DNA of 64,000 nt from Agrobacterium tumefaciens (GTDB taxonomy: Bacteria > Pseudomonadota > Alphaproteobacteria > Rhizobiales > Rhizobiaceae). The first letter of the stretch is position 1. Every line of letters starts with the position of its first letter. The position numbers and the translations under genes are program-made. The notes under the pieces were generated by a model, which saw only the letters and a program-made list of their open reading frames with translations, made no database searches and was not told where the DNA came from. Shown piece by piece: positions 1-7,809 of the stretch. The stretch is from contig NZ_CP115842.1 of NCBI RefSeq assembly GCF_013318015.2, positions 558,001 to 622,000 on the forward strand. The letters are read 5' to 3'.

Positions 1-350
1 TGCACAGTCTGACCGTCGCTGCAAACAGTGACCGATGGAAAGACAACCCTGGCCTTTGACGTGTGTTTGCAAACGCCGGTTCCTTTTCAAGACATAACGA
101 AAGCAAAAAGACGAAGCCACCGCGCTCCCAACGGAGCGAGGAACGGATTTGTGCGCCTTAATACCGAGTAGCGCACAAGGGCTGAACGAGAAGAGCCCGG
201 TTACGGGCCGATGCCAAGCCGCAGATGAGACGTACCGAGTGCATCTGCAGAACATCAATCTTTGTGCAACGCGGAGCAAGCGCGAAAAAATCCCGTTTTA
301 GATGAGAGGGATTTCGAAAGCTGCTCCGAGCTTTTTCGGAGGAAATCGAC
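1..350. other. Structured leader / upstream region of secretion locus
   Basis: No convincing gene lies here. Seen directly on the plus strand: a small hairpin GCCCG/CGGGC at about 197-210, a 7-bp hairpin AAATCCC (288-294) with GGGATTT (308-314), and a 6-bp hairpin CTCCGA (324-329) with TCGGAG (336-341). The right arm of the last one contains most of the GGAGG ribosome-binding site of the gene starting at 351. A 10-bp palindrome GTTTGCAAAC sits at 65-74. I could not assign a promoter with confidence. The region is best read as promoter plus a structured 5' untranslated region. Confidence 0.5.
324..342 (+). promoter_or_regulatory. Hairpin sequestering the Shine-Dalgarno of the first secretion-locus gene
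   Basis: CTCCGA at 324-329 pairs with TCGGAG at 336-341 around a GCTTTT loop. The GGAGG at 338-342 is the evident ribosome-binding site for the ATG at 351, so folding would hide it. Whether this acts as a thermosensor or other translational switch is inference only. Confidence 0.45.
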
Positions 351-1313
351 ATGGGTTACAATCCACAGCCTGCGGGCGACGACATCACCAAGATTGGCGC
401 GCTTTCGGAGGGTTTCGCCAACACCTCGACCAATGACGCAAAGGTGGACGACAGCAACGTCGGCACCGCAAACGGTGAAAACCGCAACAACGACAACAGC
501 GACAACAGCACCAATGTGGATGTTGACGCCAAAATCGACGTTGCAGTGGGCAACGGCGACAATCGCGACAACGACTATGACTGGAGCTATGACAGCAAGT
601 CTTACAGCGACAACGATACGACCGTAAAGACGAGCACCGAAACCAGCACCGAAATCAAGACCGATTACGACTGGAGCTATGAAAGCAAGTCGTACAGCGA
701 CAACGACACCAACGTGAAGACGGTCACGGATACGGACACCAAGACCTTCTCCTATTCCGACGACGACACGACAACAACAACAACGACGACTTCCGACAGC
801 TTCAACTCCGCTGACAGTTTCTACAAGTCGGATGACGACTTCGGCAACATCGCCGGCGTCAAGGATGTCGGCAATCTCGGCATCGCTGGCGGAGACCTCA
901 CCTTTAACCTCGGTGACGACTTCTCCTTCACACTTGATGTCGACAATATCCTCAACAGCTCGCTCAACGGCGAAGGCAACGACACGGGCTTCAGCCTTGT
1001 GCAGGCCAACCACCTGGCGGATCAGGATCAGGCCTGGGATGTCAGGATGGACAATGGTGGTGCCCAGAACCACCTGAGCGCGAATGCCGGCGACGCCTTT
1101 GGCGCAGAAGGCATGGACGGCAAGGGATGGGACCTCAAGGCTGGCGACGACGCTGCGGGTACCAGCACTGCAGATGCATCGGCTATCCTTGCAAACTCCG
1201 GCTTCCATCTGGAACTGGTGCAGGGCGCCAACATGCTCTCCAATGCCGTTGATGTCTCGGTCACAGGCGGTAACTCGCATGTTTCTGATACCGGCGAGGA
1301 CAGCGGCTCCTGA
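351..1313 (+). CDS. Asp/Asn/Thr-rich low-complexity protein, candidate type I secretion substrate
   Basis: The protein has 320 residues; function unknown. The ATG at 351 follows GGAGG with 8-nt spacing. There is no N-terminal signal peptide. Residues about 30-165 are extremely rich in D, N, S and T. They carry a near-perfect tandem repeat of 30 residues (units starting near residues 75 and 105, each opening DYDWSY) and end in a threonine run near residue 145. The C-terminal half is better ordered, with alternating hydrophobic and Asn/Gly/Asp positions and a Gly/Ser-rich end. No RTX nonapeptide repeat is visible. It is the first gene of a same-strand run with a second acidic protein, an ABC exporter and a membrane-fusion protein, so export by that system is inferred. 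A surface or biofilm role is possible but unsupported. Confidence 0.7.
   Translation: MGYNPQPAGDDITKIGALSEGFANTSTNDAKVDDSNVGTANGENRNNDNSDNSTNVDVDAKIDVAVGNGDNRDNDYDWSYDSKSYSDNDTTVKTSTETSTEIKTDYDWSYESKSYSDNDTNVKTVTDTDTKTFSYSDDDTTTTTTTTSDSFNSADSFYKSDDDFGNIAGVKDVGNLGIAGGDLTFNLGDDFSFTLDVDNILNSSLNGEGNDTGFSLVQANHLADQDQAWDVRMDNGGAQNHLSANAGDAFGAEGMDGKGWDLKAGDDAAGTSTADASAILANSGFHLELVQGANMLSNAVDVSVTGGNSHVSDTGEDSGS
573..752 (+). repeat. 90-bp tandem duplication within the first secretion-locus gene
   Basis: Two in-frame units of 90 bp, beginning at about 573 and 663, encode DYDWSY-D/E-SKSYSDNDT followed by a Thr/Lys-rich segment. The first halves are nearly identical at the DNA level and the second halves have diverged. 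Confidence 0.75.
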
Positions 1314-1336
1314 CGAGTACCTCTCTATGAAAAAAG

Positions 1337-1363
1337 CTGCACCGGCATTCGCCGGTGCAGTTT
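1337..1363 (+). terminator. Hairpin after the first secretion-locus gene (weak terminator or attenuator)
   Basis: CTGCACCGGC (1337-1346) and GCCGGTGCAG (1351-1360) form a perfect 10-bp stem with an ATTC loop, followed by only three T. It lies 24 nt after the stop codon at 1313. The short T tract suggests partial termination or mRNA 3'-end protection within the operon. Confidence 0.6.
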
Positions 1364-1464
1364 GCGGTTGAAGGACCGGGTTTGCGCGAAGACGAAGCAC
1401 CGCCTCTTGGACGTGTGCCGCCCGCCGCCCAGGCTCTGCCGCGATGATCAGGGAGGGACCTGCA

Positions 1465-3486
1465 ATGCAAATCGACAGAATTTCAGACATGATTGCGCAT
1501 TTCATCGGCCTGTTCGACACGGTGATCGAGGAAGCGCGTCTAAGAAGCAACTATGCCGAAGGCACGGCACACGCGAACAAAGACCGGTTGTCGGATGATG
1601 ACGCGGCAAGACTGCTAGACAAGACCTACGACTTGCAGCTTCAGGATTACGATCCCGGCGTTAAATATCGCGCCGGCTATTACGACTTCGACTATCTGCA
1701 ACCGCATTTCGCTCGCATGGTCGAACACGACATGCAGCAGCTTGCAAATGCGATACCGGTCGATATGTCAGCCGCGCATTTCCGTTTTCCGGGCAGTGTC
1801 TCCTTTGAGCAAGAACGCGAACTGGTGGTGCACACCGGCCCTGGCTCGGTTATCGCGCATGTCACGCAGGTCAACATTCTTCAGGACGACGACTATCTGA
1901 ACATGACGGACGGCCCAAATGTGGCGCGCGACACCAGTTTCGTGACCCAGCGCACCGTCGAGTTCCATAACGAAGCAGCCGTCTTCACGCCCTTTTCCGT
2001 TTTCCAGCGCACCGACAGCTACGACGCGTTGCAGGCGCTCGCCAAATCAGCACATGATTATATCGACCATGCGCGCGAAAATGACGTGACGTCCCTTGGA
2101 ACCGGCGCGGAACAGGATTTCGTTCTCGCCGGCAATGACATCAACGGCCTCTACATCAATGGCTCCATGGCAAGCGAAAAGCCAATGCTCGACGACTTCA
2201 TGCCGGATCGTGGCATTGCCAAGCCCGCTGAAGAGCCTGAAAAGAGCGATGTTTCGCTGCATGAGGATAGCCCCGCCGGAAACAGCCTCGATGTGGCTGC
2301 CGGCGCAAATGTCGTCGCCAACATAGCAACGCTGGTCAATACTGCCGTCATGGCCTCCGTCACCACCGTCATGGGCGATTATCACCAGATCGATGCAATC
2401 ACCCAGGCCTATGTCTATAGCGACCGCGATGAGGTCGATTCCGTTTTCACGCAGTCCGAAGACCATGACGCAACCGCCGCCTACAATATTGCGACCTTCT
2501 CACGCAGTGTCTATCCGGGTGCAGAAAGCGCCGATAGCAGCCACGATAGTGGTGAACCGCCAATATTTCCCACTGCCTGGCGTGTCAGCGTCCTCGAGGG
2601 AGACGTGTCTTTCGTCCACTGGATCGAGCAGTACCAGTTCATCAGCGACAACGACACACTGACGGTTACCTCTTCGGGTGCCAGCGTCAGCTTGCTGAGC
2701 GGTGGCAACGCTGCCCTCAACATCGCCAATTTCCTCGGCATCGGCATGCAGTACGATCTGGTCATCGTCGGCGGCAATGTGCTGGACATGAACCTCATCA
2801 GCCAGATCGCCGTGCTTTACGACAATGACTGGATCCGCGCCAACCCCGACGCGCCTGAGGGCGCCACCGTTCAGTCCGGCAACAACCTGTTGTGGAACGA
2901 CGCCAGCATCCACAATGTCGGTGGCAACGACCGTTTCGAAACCATGCCGGACTATATGGCGCAGACGGTGAAAGCGATTAACGAGCGTGATCCGAACATG
3001 CCGGACGCGCTTGCCCACGATGCCAATTTTGCGGGCTATCAGGGGATCAACGTCCTTTACATCACTGGCAATCTTTATGACGTCAGCATCATCAAACAGG
3101 TGAGCGTGCTGGGCGATTCCGACTATGTGACGCAGGCAGCCGCAAAGATTCTGGAAAACAACGAGAACGTCACGATCCATATCGATACCGGCAGCAACGC
3201 CGTCATCAATCTCGCGCAGATTATCGATTACGACAGCTTCGGTTCCACCACCTACGTCTCAGGCGGGCTTTATTCGGATGCTATCCTTATACAGGGCGGC
3301 ATCATCGAAAATGATGCGTCGCAACCGGGTCACCAAGGCCAGCAGCTGGCAAACGAAGTGATCGCGTTTCTGCACGACGATCCCGCCACCATTCAGAATG
3401 AATCCGATGGCGTCATCAACGCCGGTCACGACATGTCGTGGTCGAGCGCGCATTCATCCGACGTCATGCAGGCGGTCACTGCATAG
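1465..3486 (+). CDS. Large repeat-containing candidate type I secretion substrate
   Basis: The protein has 673 residues from the ATG at 1465, which is preceded by GGAGGG with good spacing. An in-frame ATG 21 nt upstream lacks such a site. There is no signal peptide, and the composition is acidic and Asn/Gly-rich. Four spaced copies of a motif of form [IV]-x-Q-x-x-[IV]-L/Y-x-D-x-D are visible near residues 133 (HVTQVNILQDDDYL), 312 (AITQAYVYSDRDEV), 444 (LISQIAVLYDNDWI) and 543 (IIKQVSVLGDSDYV). The last two copies are preceded by similar GGN/TGN strand-turn segments. No GGxGxD RTX repeats are seen. Related rhizobial proteins are often labelled 'type I secretion protein' because of their neighbours. 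Position directly before an exporter gene supports a secreted protein. Activity unknown. Confidence 0.7.
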   Translation: MQIDRISDMIAHFIGLFDTVIEEARLRSNYAEGTAHANKDRLSDDDAARLLDKTYDLQLQDYDPGVKYRAGYYDFDYLQPHFARMVEHDMQQLANAIPVDMSAAHFRFPGSVSFEQERELVVHTGPGSVIAHVTQVNILQDDDYLNMTDGPNVARDTSFVTQRTVEFHNEAAVFTPFSVFQRTDSYDALQALAKSAHDYIDHARENDVTSLGTGAEQDFVLAGNDINGLYINGSMASEKPMLDDFMPDRGIAKPAEEPEKSDVSLHEDSPAGNSLDVAAGANVVANIATLVNTAVMASVTTVMGDYHQIDAITQAYVYSDRDEVDSVFTQSEDHDATAAYNIATFSRSVYPGAESADSSHDSGEPPIFPTAWRVSVLEGDVSFVHWIEQYQFISDNDTLTVTSSGASVSLLSGGNAALNIANFLGIGMQYDLVIVGGNVLDMNLISQIAVLYDNDWIRANPDAPEGATVQSGNNLLWNDASIHNVGGNDRFETMPDYMAQTVKAINERDPNMPDALAHDANFAGYQGINVLYITGNLYDVSIIKQVSVLGDSDYVTQAAAKILENNENVTIHIDTGSNAVINLAQIIDYDSFGSTTYVSGGLYSDAILIQGGIIENDASQPGHQGQQLANEVIAFLHDDPATIQNESDGVINAGHDMSWSSAHSSDVMQAVTA

Positions 3487-3562
3487 GTTTTGACAGGCGG
3501 GGAGAAACACCCGCCGCCAAAGCCGCAGAAACCGCGAGATCACCGAGGGGATTAATAAAAAA

Positions 3563-5785
3563 ATGGATCATATTTCAAGAAAAACCATTACCGCCGGGCA
3601 CTCGCTGGACTTGCCGCTGGATCAGGATGCGGAAGACAGCAAGCTGACTGATGCCTGCATTTCGGCCATAAACGAGGCCGTCGAAAACCTGCGTCACCTG
3701 TCCGGCGCGGAACCGACCGTGAAAGCAGCCTCGCCCTCCCCTGAGATCACACCGCCCCGGCCCCTTCCACAACATTCCCCATACGCCGAACAACCGCAAA
3801 TGCGTGACGTTCCGCAGGAAAGGCCAGTGCCGCCGCAGCAAGACCGGCGCCCCGCCTCACCGCCGGAGCCGGAAGCAAAGGTGGACAATACCGAGCTGAA
3901 AAGCGCACCCGACCTGCCCTTCGTCAAGACCATCGACAATAATGACGGGCCTATCCGTGAAAACGAGCGCCGTCCGGTGACGGGCGGCGGCGGCAACGGC
4001 AAGGAGCCGACGGAGAATGGCGGCGGTGGCGGAGGCGGCGGCGGAAGCCAGAGCGGCTTCCACAAGCGCAGTGAACCCGTCAATTTCGCCGCCAGCCTCG
4101 CCAAGGGCATCGCCGCGATACGGCGCAACATGGCGATCGTGATGCTGTTCACCATCGCCATCAACGTTCTGCTGCTTGCCATCCCGCTCTATCTGTTTCA
4201 AATCTCGGACCGGGTCCTGACAAGCCGCTCCATGGATACACTCGTCATGCTGACGGTCGCCGTTCTCGGCGCGGTTCTGTTGCAAGCCTTCATGGACGCC
4301 ATCCGGCGCTTCATCCTGATGCGCACCGCTGTCGAGCTTGAAGTGCAGCTTGGAGCGCCGATCCTGTCGGCAGCGGCCCGTGCCTCCCTGCATGGCAGCG
4401 GCAAGGACTACCAGATTCTGCAGGACCTGCAGCAGCTGCGTTCCTTCATTACCTCCGGCACCCTGATCGCCTTTCTCGATGCGCCGTTGATGCCCCTCTT
4501 CATCGTGGTGGTTTATCTTGTACATCCGCATCTCGGCATCATCATCATGGTCTGCTGCGCGGTGCTGTTCATCATAGCCTGGCTGAACCAGCGCTTCACC
4601 GCCAGACAGTTCGCGGAAGCCTCCGGTTATCTGAGCCGCGCCAATTTCCATCTCGATTCCATGTCGCGCAACTCGCAGATCATCAATGCCATGGCGATGA
4701 TCCCAGAGGCCGTGAAGATGTGGGGTCGTGAAACAGCCGGATCACTGAAGTCGCATGTGGCGGCGCAGGATCGCAACATCATGTTCTCAGGTGTTTCCAA
4801 AGCAGCCCGCATGATCACGCAGGTCGCACTGCTGGGTTGGGGCGCGCATCTGTCTCTCGCAGGCGAACTGACCGGCGGCATGGTGATCGCAGCATCCATC
4901 ATTTCCGGCCGCGCGCTGGCGCCCATCGAAGGCGCGATCGAGGGTTGGCATCAGTTCAACAAATCTGCAGCCTCCTATAGCCGTATCAAGCAGCTTCTCA
5001 TCACCTCACCGCTCAATTTCCCGCGTCTGCGCCTGCCCAATCCGGAAGGGCGTCTGGATGTGGAACGTATCCTTTTCGTGCCGCCGCCGCAGAAGAAGGT
5101 GATCTTGAACGGCATTTCCTTTTCGCTGAAGAAAGGTGAATCCCTCGCCATCATCGGCAATTCCGGTTCCGGCAAGACGACGCTTGGCAAGATGCTGGTC
5201 GGCTCCATCCTTCCCACTTCCGGCAATGTCCGCCTTGACCTCATGGACCTGCGCAACTGGGACCAGCGGCAATTCGGTGAAAGCATCGGTTATCTGCCCC
5301 AGGACGTGCAGCTGTTTCCCGGCACCATCAAGGCCAATATCTGTCGCATGCGTGACGATGTTGAAGACCGGCAGATCTACGAGGCGGCTGTGCTCGCTGA
5401 CGTACACGAGCTGATCGCCGGTTTCCCGCAGGGTTACGAAACCGTGGTTGCCGCCGATGGCGCACCGCTTTCGGGCGGCCAGAAGCAGCGCATCGCGCTT
5501 GCCCGCGCCTTCTTCGGTGATCCCAAATTCGTGGTTCTGGACGAACCAAACTCCAACCTTGATACGCAGGGCGAACAGGCGTTGGCAAAAGCCATTCTGC
5601 ACGCCAAGAAACAGGGCATCACCACCGTCACCATCACCCAGCGACCCGCACTTCTTCAGTGCGTCGACAAGATAATGGTGCTGAAGGACGGATCGGTCGC
5701 CATGTTCGGCGAACGGATGGACGTACTGAAGGCTATTTCCGGCAATGGCCGGCAAAGTAGCCAGTCTCCGCAGATCGAGGGTTGA
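3563..5785 (+). CDS. Type I secretion ABC transporter (PrtD/HasD-like permease-ATPase)
   Basis: An inner-membrane exporter of 740 residues that would drive one-step secretion with a membrane-fusion protein and a TolC-like channel (no TolC gene in this window). Residues 1-185 are predicted disordered, very proline-rich, and end in a run of nine glycines. An ABC transmembrane domain occupies about 190-470. The nucleotide-binding domain has Walker A GNSGSGKTTLG near 531-541, signature LSGGQKQR near 635 and Walker B VVLDEPN near 658. There is no C39 peptidase domain, which places it with the PrtD/HasD class. Typical PrtD proteins are near 580 residues, so the N-terminal extension is unusual. It lies 76 nt after the substrate-like gene and just before the fusion-protein gene. 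Confidence 0.93.
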   Translation: MDHISRKTITAGHSLDLPLDQDAEDSKLTDACISAINEAVENLRHLSGAEPTVKAASPSPEITPPRPLPQHSPYAEQPQMRDVPQERPVPPQQDRRPASPPEPEAKVDNTELKSAPDLPFVKTIDNNDGPIRENERRPVTGGGGNGKEPTENGGGGGGGGGSQSGFHKRSEPVNFAASLAKGIAAIRRNMAIVMLFTIAINVLLLAIPLYLFQISDRVLTSRSMDTLVMLTVAVLGAVLLQAFMDAIRRFILMRTAVELEVQLGAPILSAAARASLHGSGKDYQILQDLQQLRSFITSGTLIAFLDAPLMPLFIVVVYLVHPHLGIIIMVCCAVLFIIAWLNQRFTARQFAEASGYLSRANFHLDSMSRNSQIINAMAMIPEAVKMWGRETAGSLKSHVAAQDRNIMFSGVSKAARMITQVALLGWGAHLSLAGELTGGMVIAASIISGRALAPIEGAIEGWHQFNKSAASYSRIKQLLITSPLNFPRLRLPNPEGRLDVERILFVPPPQKKVILNGISFSLKKGESLAIIGNSGSGKTTLGKMLVGSILPTSGNVRLDLMDLRNWDQRQFGESIGYLPQDVQLFPGTIKANICRMRDDVEDRQIYEAAVLADVHELIAGFPQGYETVVAADGAPLSGGQKQRIALARAFFGDPKFVVLDEPNSNLDTQGEQALAKAILHAKKQGITTVTITQRPALLQCVDKIMVLKDGSVAMFGERMDVLKAISGNGRQSSQSPQIEG

Positions 5786-5793
5786 GGATCGTC

Positions 5794-7158
5794 ATGTTCA
5801 AGAAAAAAACCGCCGTCGCCGTCGCAGAGGTAAAACCCCAGGGCCAGCTTGAGTGGTACAGCGAAGTGCCACGTTCCATTCGCCTCCACAGTTCAATCGG
5901 TCTTGCCGTGCTGCTCGCCTCCTTCGGCGGCTTCGGGTACTGGGCCGGCACCGCACCGCTCTCCGCCGCCATCATTGCCCAGGGCAGCTTTGTCGCCACA
6001 GGCAACAACAAGGTCGTGCAGCATCTGGAGGGCGGCATCATCAAGGAAATGATGGTCAGCGAAGGCGACACCGTCAAGGAAGGCGACGTGCTTCTGACGC
6101 TCGACAAGACGACGGCGCTCGCCAACGAGCGCATGTTCCAGCTGAGACGCCTTCGCCTCGAAACCATCGTCACGCGCCTGCGCGCCGAGGCGCAGGGCCA
6201 AAAAAGCTTCAAGGTGCCTGACATCGTCATGAAGGAAGCCAGCGATCCTGATATCAAATCCATCATCCAGAGCCAGAACATCGTGTTCCACAGCAAAATC
6301 GTGAAGCTCGACGAGCAACTGAATCTCATCGAAAAGAACATCAAGTCGCTGGAGTTTCGTTATGCAGGCTATGAGGGGCAGAAGCAGTCCTTCGACCGTC
6401 AACTGGCACTTCTGACCCAGGAGCGTGATTCCAAGGAAAGGCTTGCCAAGGACGGTGTCATCCGCAAGACCGACGTGCTGGCGCTGGAGCGCGCCATTGC
6501 CGATGCCATGGGCGATATCGCCCGACTGACCGGCGAGATGAACCAGAGCGAGGCTGAAATCGCCAAGTTCAAGCAGGAAGCGGTCATTGCCATCAACGCC
6601 AACAAGCAGGCTGCTCTCGACGCGCTCGAAACCGCAGAAGCCGATCTGGACAGCGTGCGCGAGCAAGTGCGCGGTGCCGCCGAAGTGCTGGAACGCACCG
6701 TCATCCGCTCCCCCGTCAACGGTACCGTGGTGCGCGCCTATTACCACACGGCAGGCGGCGTCATCACCACCGGCAAGCCAATCATGGAAATCCTGCCCGC
6801 CCACGTTCCCCTGATCCTTGAGGCGCAGGTTCTGAGAACCTCCATCGACCAGTTGCATGAAGGCCAGACGGCAGCGATCCGCCTTTCGGCACTGAACCGC
6901 CGCACCACGCCTGTTCTGAACGGTAAGGTCTTTTACGTCTCCGCCGATAGCATCGAGGAAAATGCAGGCCTGCAGGTTAAGGACGTCTATATCGTGCGCG
7001 TGCAGGTTTCAGACGAGGAGATCGCGAAGGTCCATAATTTCCATCCCGTTCCCGGCATGCCGGCGGATGTCCTGATCCAGACTTCGGAGCGAACCTTCTT
7101 CGAATATCTGACCAAGCCTATCTCCGAGAGCATGTCCCGAGCATTCAAGGAAAGATGA
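5794..7158 (+). CDS. Type I secretion membrane-fusion protein (HlyD/PrtE family)
   Basis: A periplasmic adaptor of 454 residues linking the exporter to the outer-membrane channel. The ATG at 5794 follows GAGG (which overlaps the exporter stop) by 6 nt; an upstream TTG at 5782 is less likely. A single N-terminal transmembrane segment lies at about 28-50. A biotinyl-lipoyl-like half follows (VVQHLEGGIIKEMMVSEGD near 70-90), then long alpha-helical coiled coils at about 110-300, a second lipoyl half (VIRSPVNGTVV near 303) and a C-terminal beta domain. Length and order match PrtE/HlyD proteins. The 8-nt gap from the exporter stop indicates translational coupling. Confidence 0.93.
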   Translation: MFKKKTAVAVAEVKPQGQLEWYSEVPRSIRLHSSIGLAVLLASFGGFGYWAGTAPLSAAIIAQGSFVATGNNKVVQHLEGGIIKEMMVSEGDTVKEGDVLLTLDKTTALANERMFQLRRLRLETIVTRLRAEAQGQKSFKVPDIVMKEASDPDIKSIIQSQNIVFHSKIVKLDEQLNLIEKNIKSLEFRYAGYEGQKQSFDRQLALLTQERDSKERLAKDGVIRKTDVLALERAIADAMGDIARLTGEMNQSEAEIAKFKQEAVIAINANKQAALDALETAEADLDSVREQVRGAAEVLERTVIRSPVNGTVVRAYYHTAGGVITTGKPIMEILPAHVPLILEAQVLRTSIDQLHEGQTAAIRLSALNRRTTPVLNGKVFYVSADSIEENAGLQVKDVYIVRVQVSDEEIAKVHNFHPVPGMPADVLIQTSERTFFEYLTKPISESMSRAFKER

Positions 7159-7295
7159 AGAAATACCGCTTTTCCAGGAAGGTTGGACGGCGGTTTTGCG
7201 TCTGGAAAATGCGGAACGCAGAAGGACCTACACTGTCAATCCCGTCCAGATCGGCATAGAATGCCAGTATATGTCTGGTGGGGCGGGAGAACAGC

Positions 7296-7790
7296 ATGGC
7301 GGCAATGTCGGATATATTGCTGATGGTCGGCAGGCTGAATTACGTGTGGACCAACACCGAAAGCCTGATGATCTATCTGATCGTACATCTCCTGAAAGTG
7401 GAGAAGGAAGCGGCCATCGTCGTGTTTCTGACGCTCAACACCACGCGCGCGCGCATGGATCTCATCGAGCGTCTGGCAAAACTTCCCTCAACGCCAGCGC
7501 CGGATCGCAAGACCATTCTCTCCATCATGGCGCGGCTCAAGAAAGAATCGAAAACGCGCAACAAATACAATCATTGCATCTACTCCTTCGACGAAAAGGG
7601 CGAAATTGCCACCACTCAGCTCATGCGACTGGTGGAGGACGAAACCCAGGTCCGTTACGGCAAGGTAGAACGCATGGACGAGAAAGAAATCGAACACCTC
7701 GAAAAATCCATCGCCGACATCGTCTCTGTCAGCAAGGACATGTGGAGTTTCATCCACGCCAGCCCGCACGTCTCATCGGATTACCTCTAG
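7296..7790 (+). CDS. Hypothetical protein, mostly alpha-helical
   Basis: 164 residues from the ATG at 7296, with GGGAGA 6 nt upstream; an in-frame GTG at 7278 is a weaker start. The N-terminus (MSDILLMVGRLNYVWTNTES) and the next hydrophobic stretch (LLKVEKEAAIVVFLTL) read as amphipathic or membrane-adjacent helices. The rest is charged and helical with no catalytic motif I recognise. It follows the fusion-protein gene by 137 nt on the same strand and converges on exoQ, so it may be the last gene of the secretion transcript or an independent gene. No function assigned. Confidence 0.7.
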   Translation: MAAMSDILLMVGRLNYVWTNTESLMIYLIVHLLKVEKEAAIVVFLTLNTTRARMDLIERLAKLPSTPAPDRKTILSIMARLKKESKTRNKYNHCIYSFDEKGEIATTQLMRLVEDETQVRYGKVERMDEKEIEHLEKSIADIVSVSKDMWSFIHASPHVSSDYL

Positions 7791-7809
7791 GATCGGGCAG
7801 AGCGAATGC

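Noticed and set aside
255..1550. 431-codon minus-strand open frame opposite the first secretion-locus gene
   Set aside because: Antisense to the plus-strand gene, which has a strong ribosome-binding site and a meaningful in-frame repeat. The product is a Val/Ala-rich mirror of Asp/Asn/Thr codons.
1465..3486. RTX toxin/adhesin reading of the large secretion substrate
   Set aside because: No GGxGxDxUx nonapeptides; the D-x-D turns are spaced over 100 residues apart rather than tandem.
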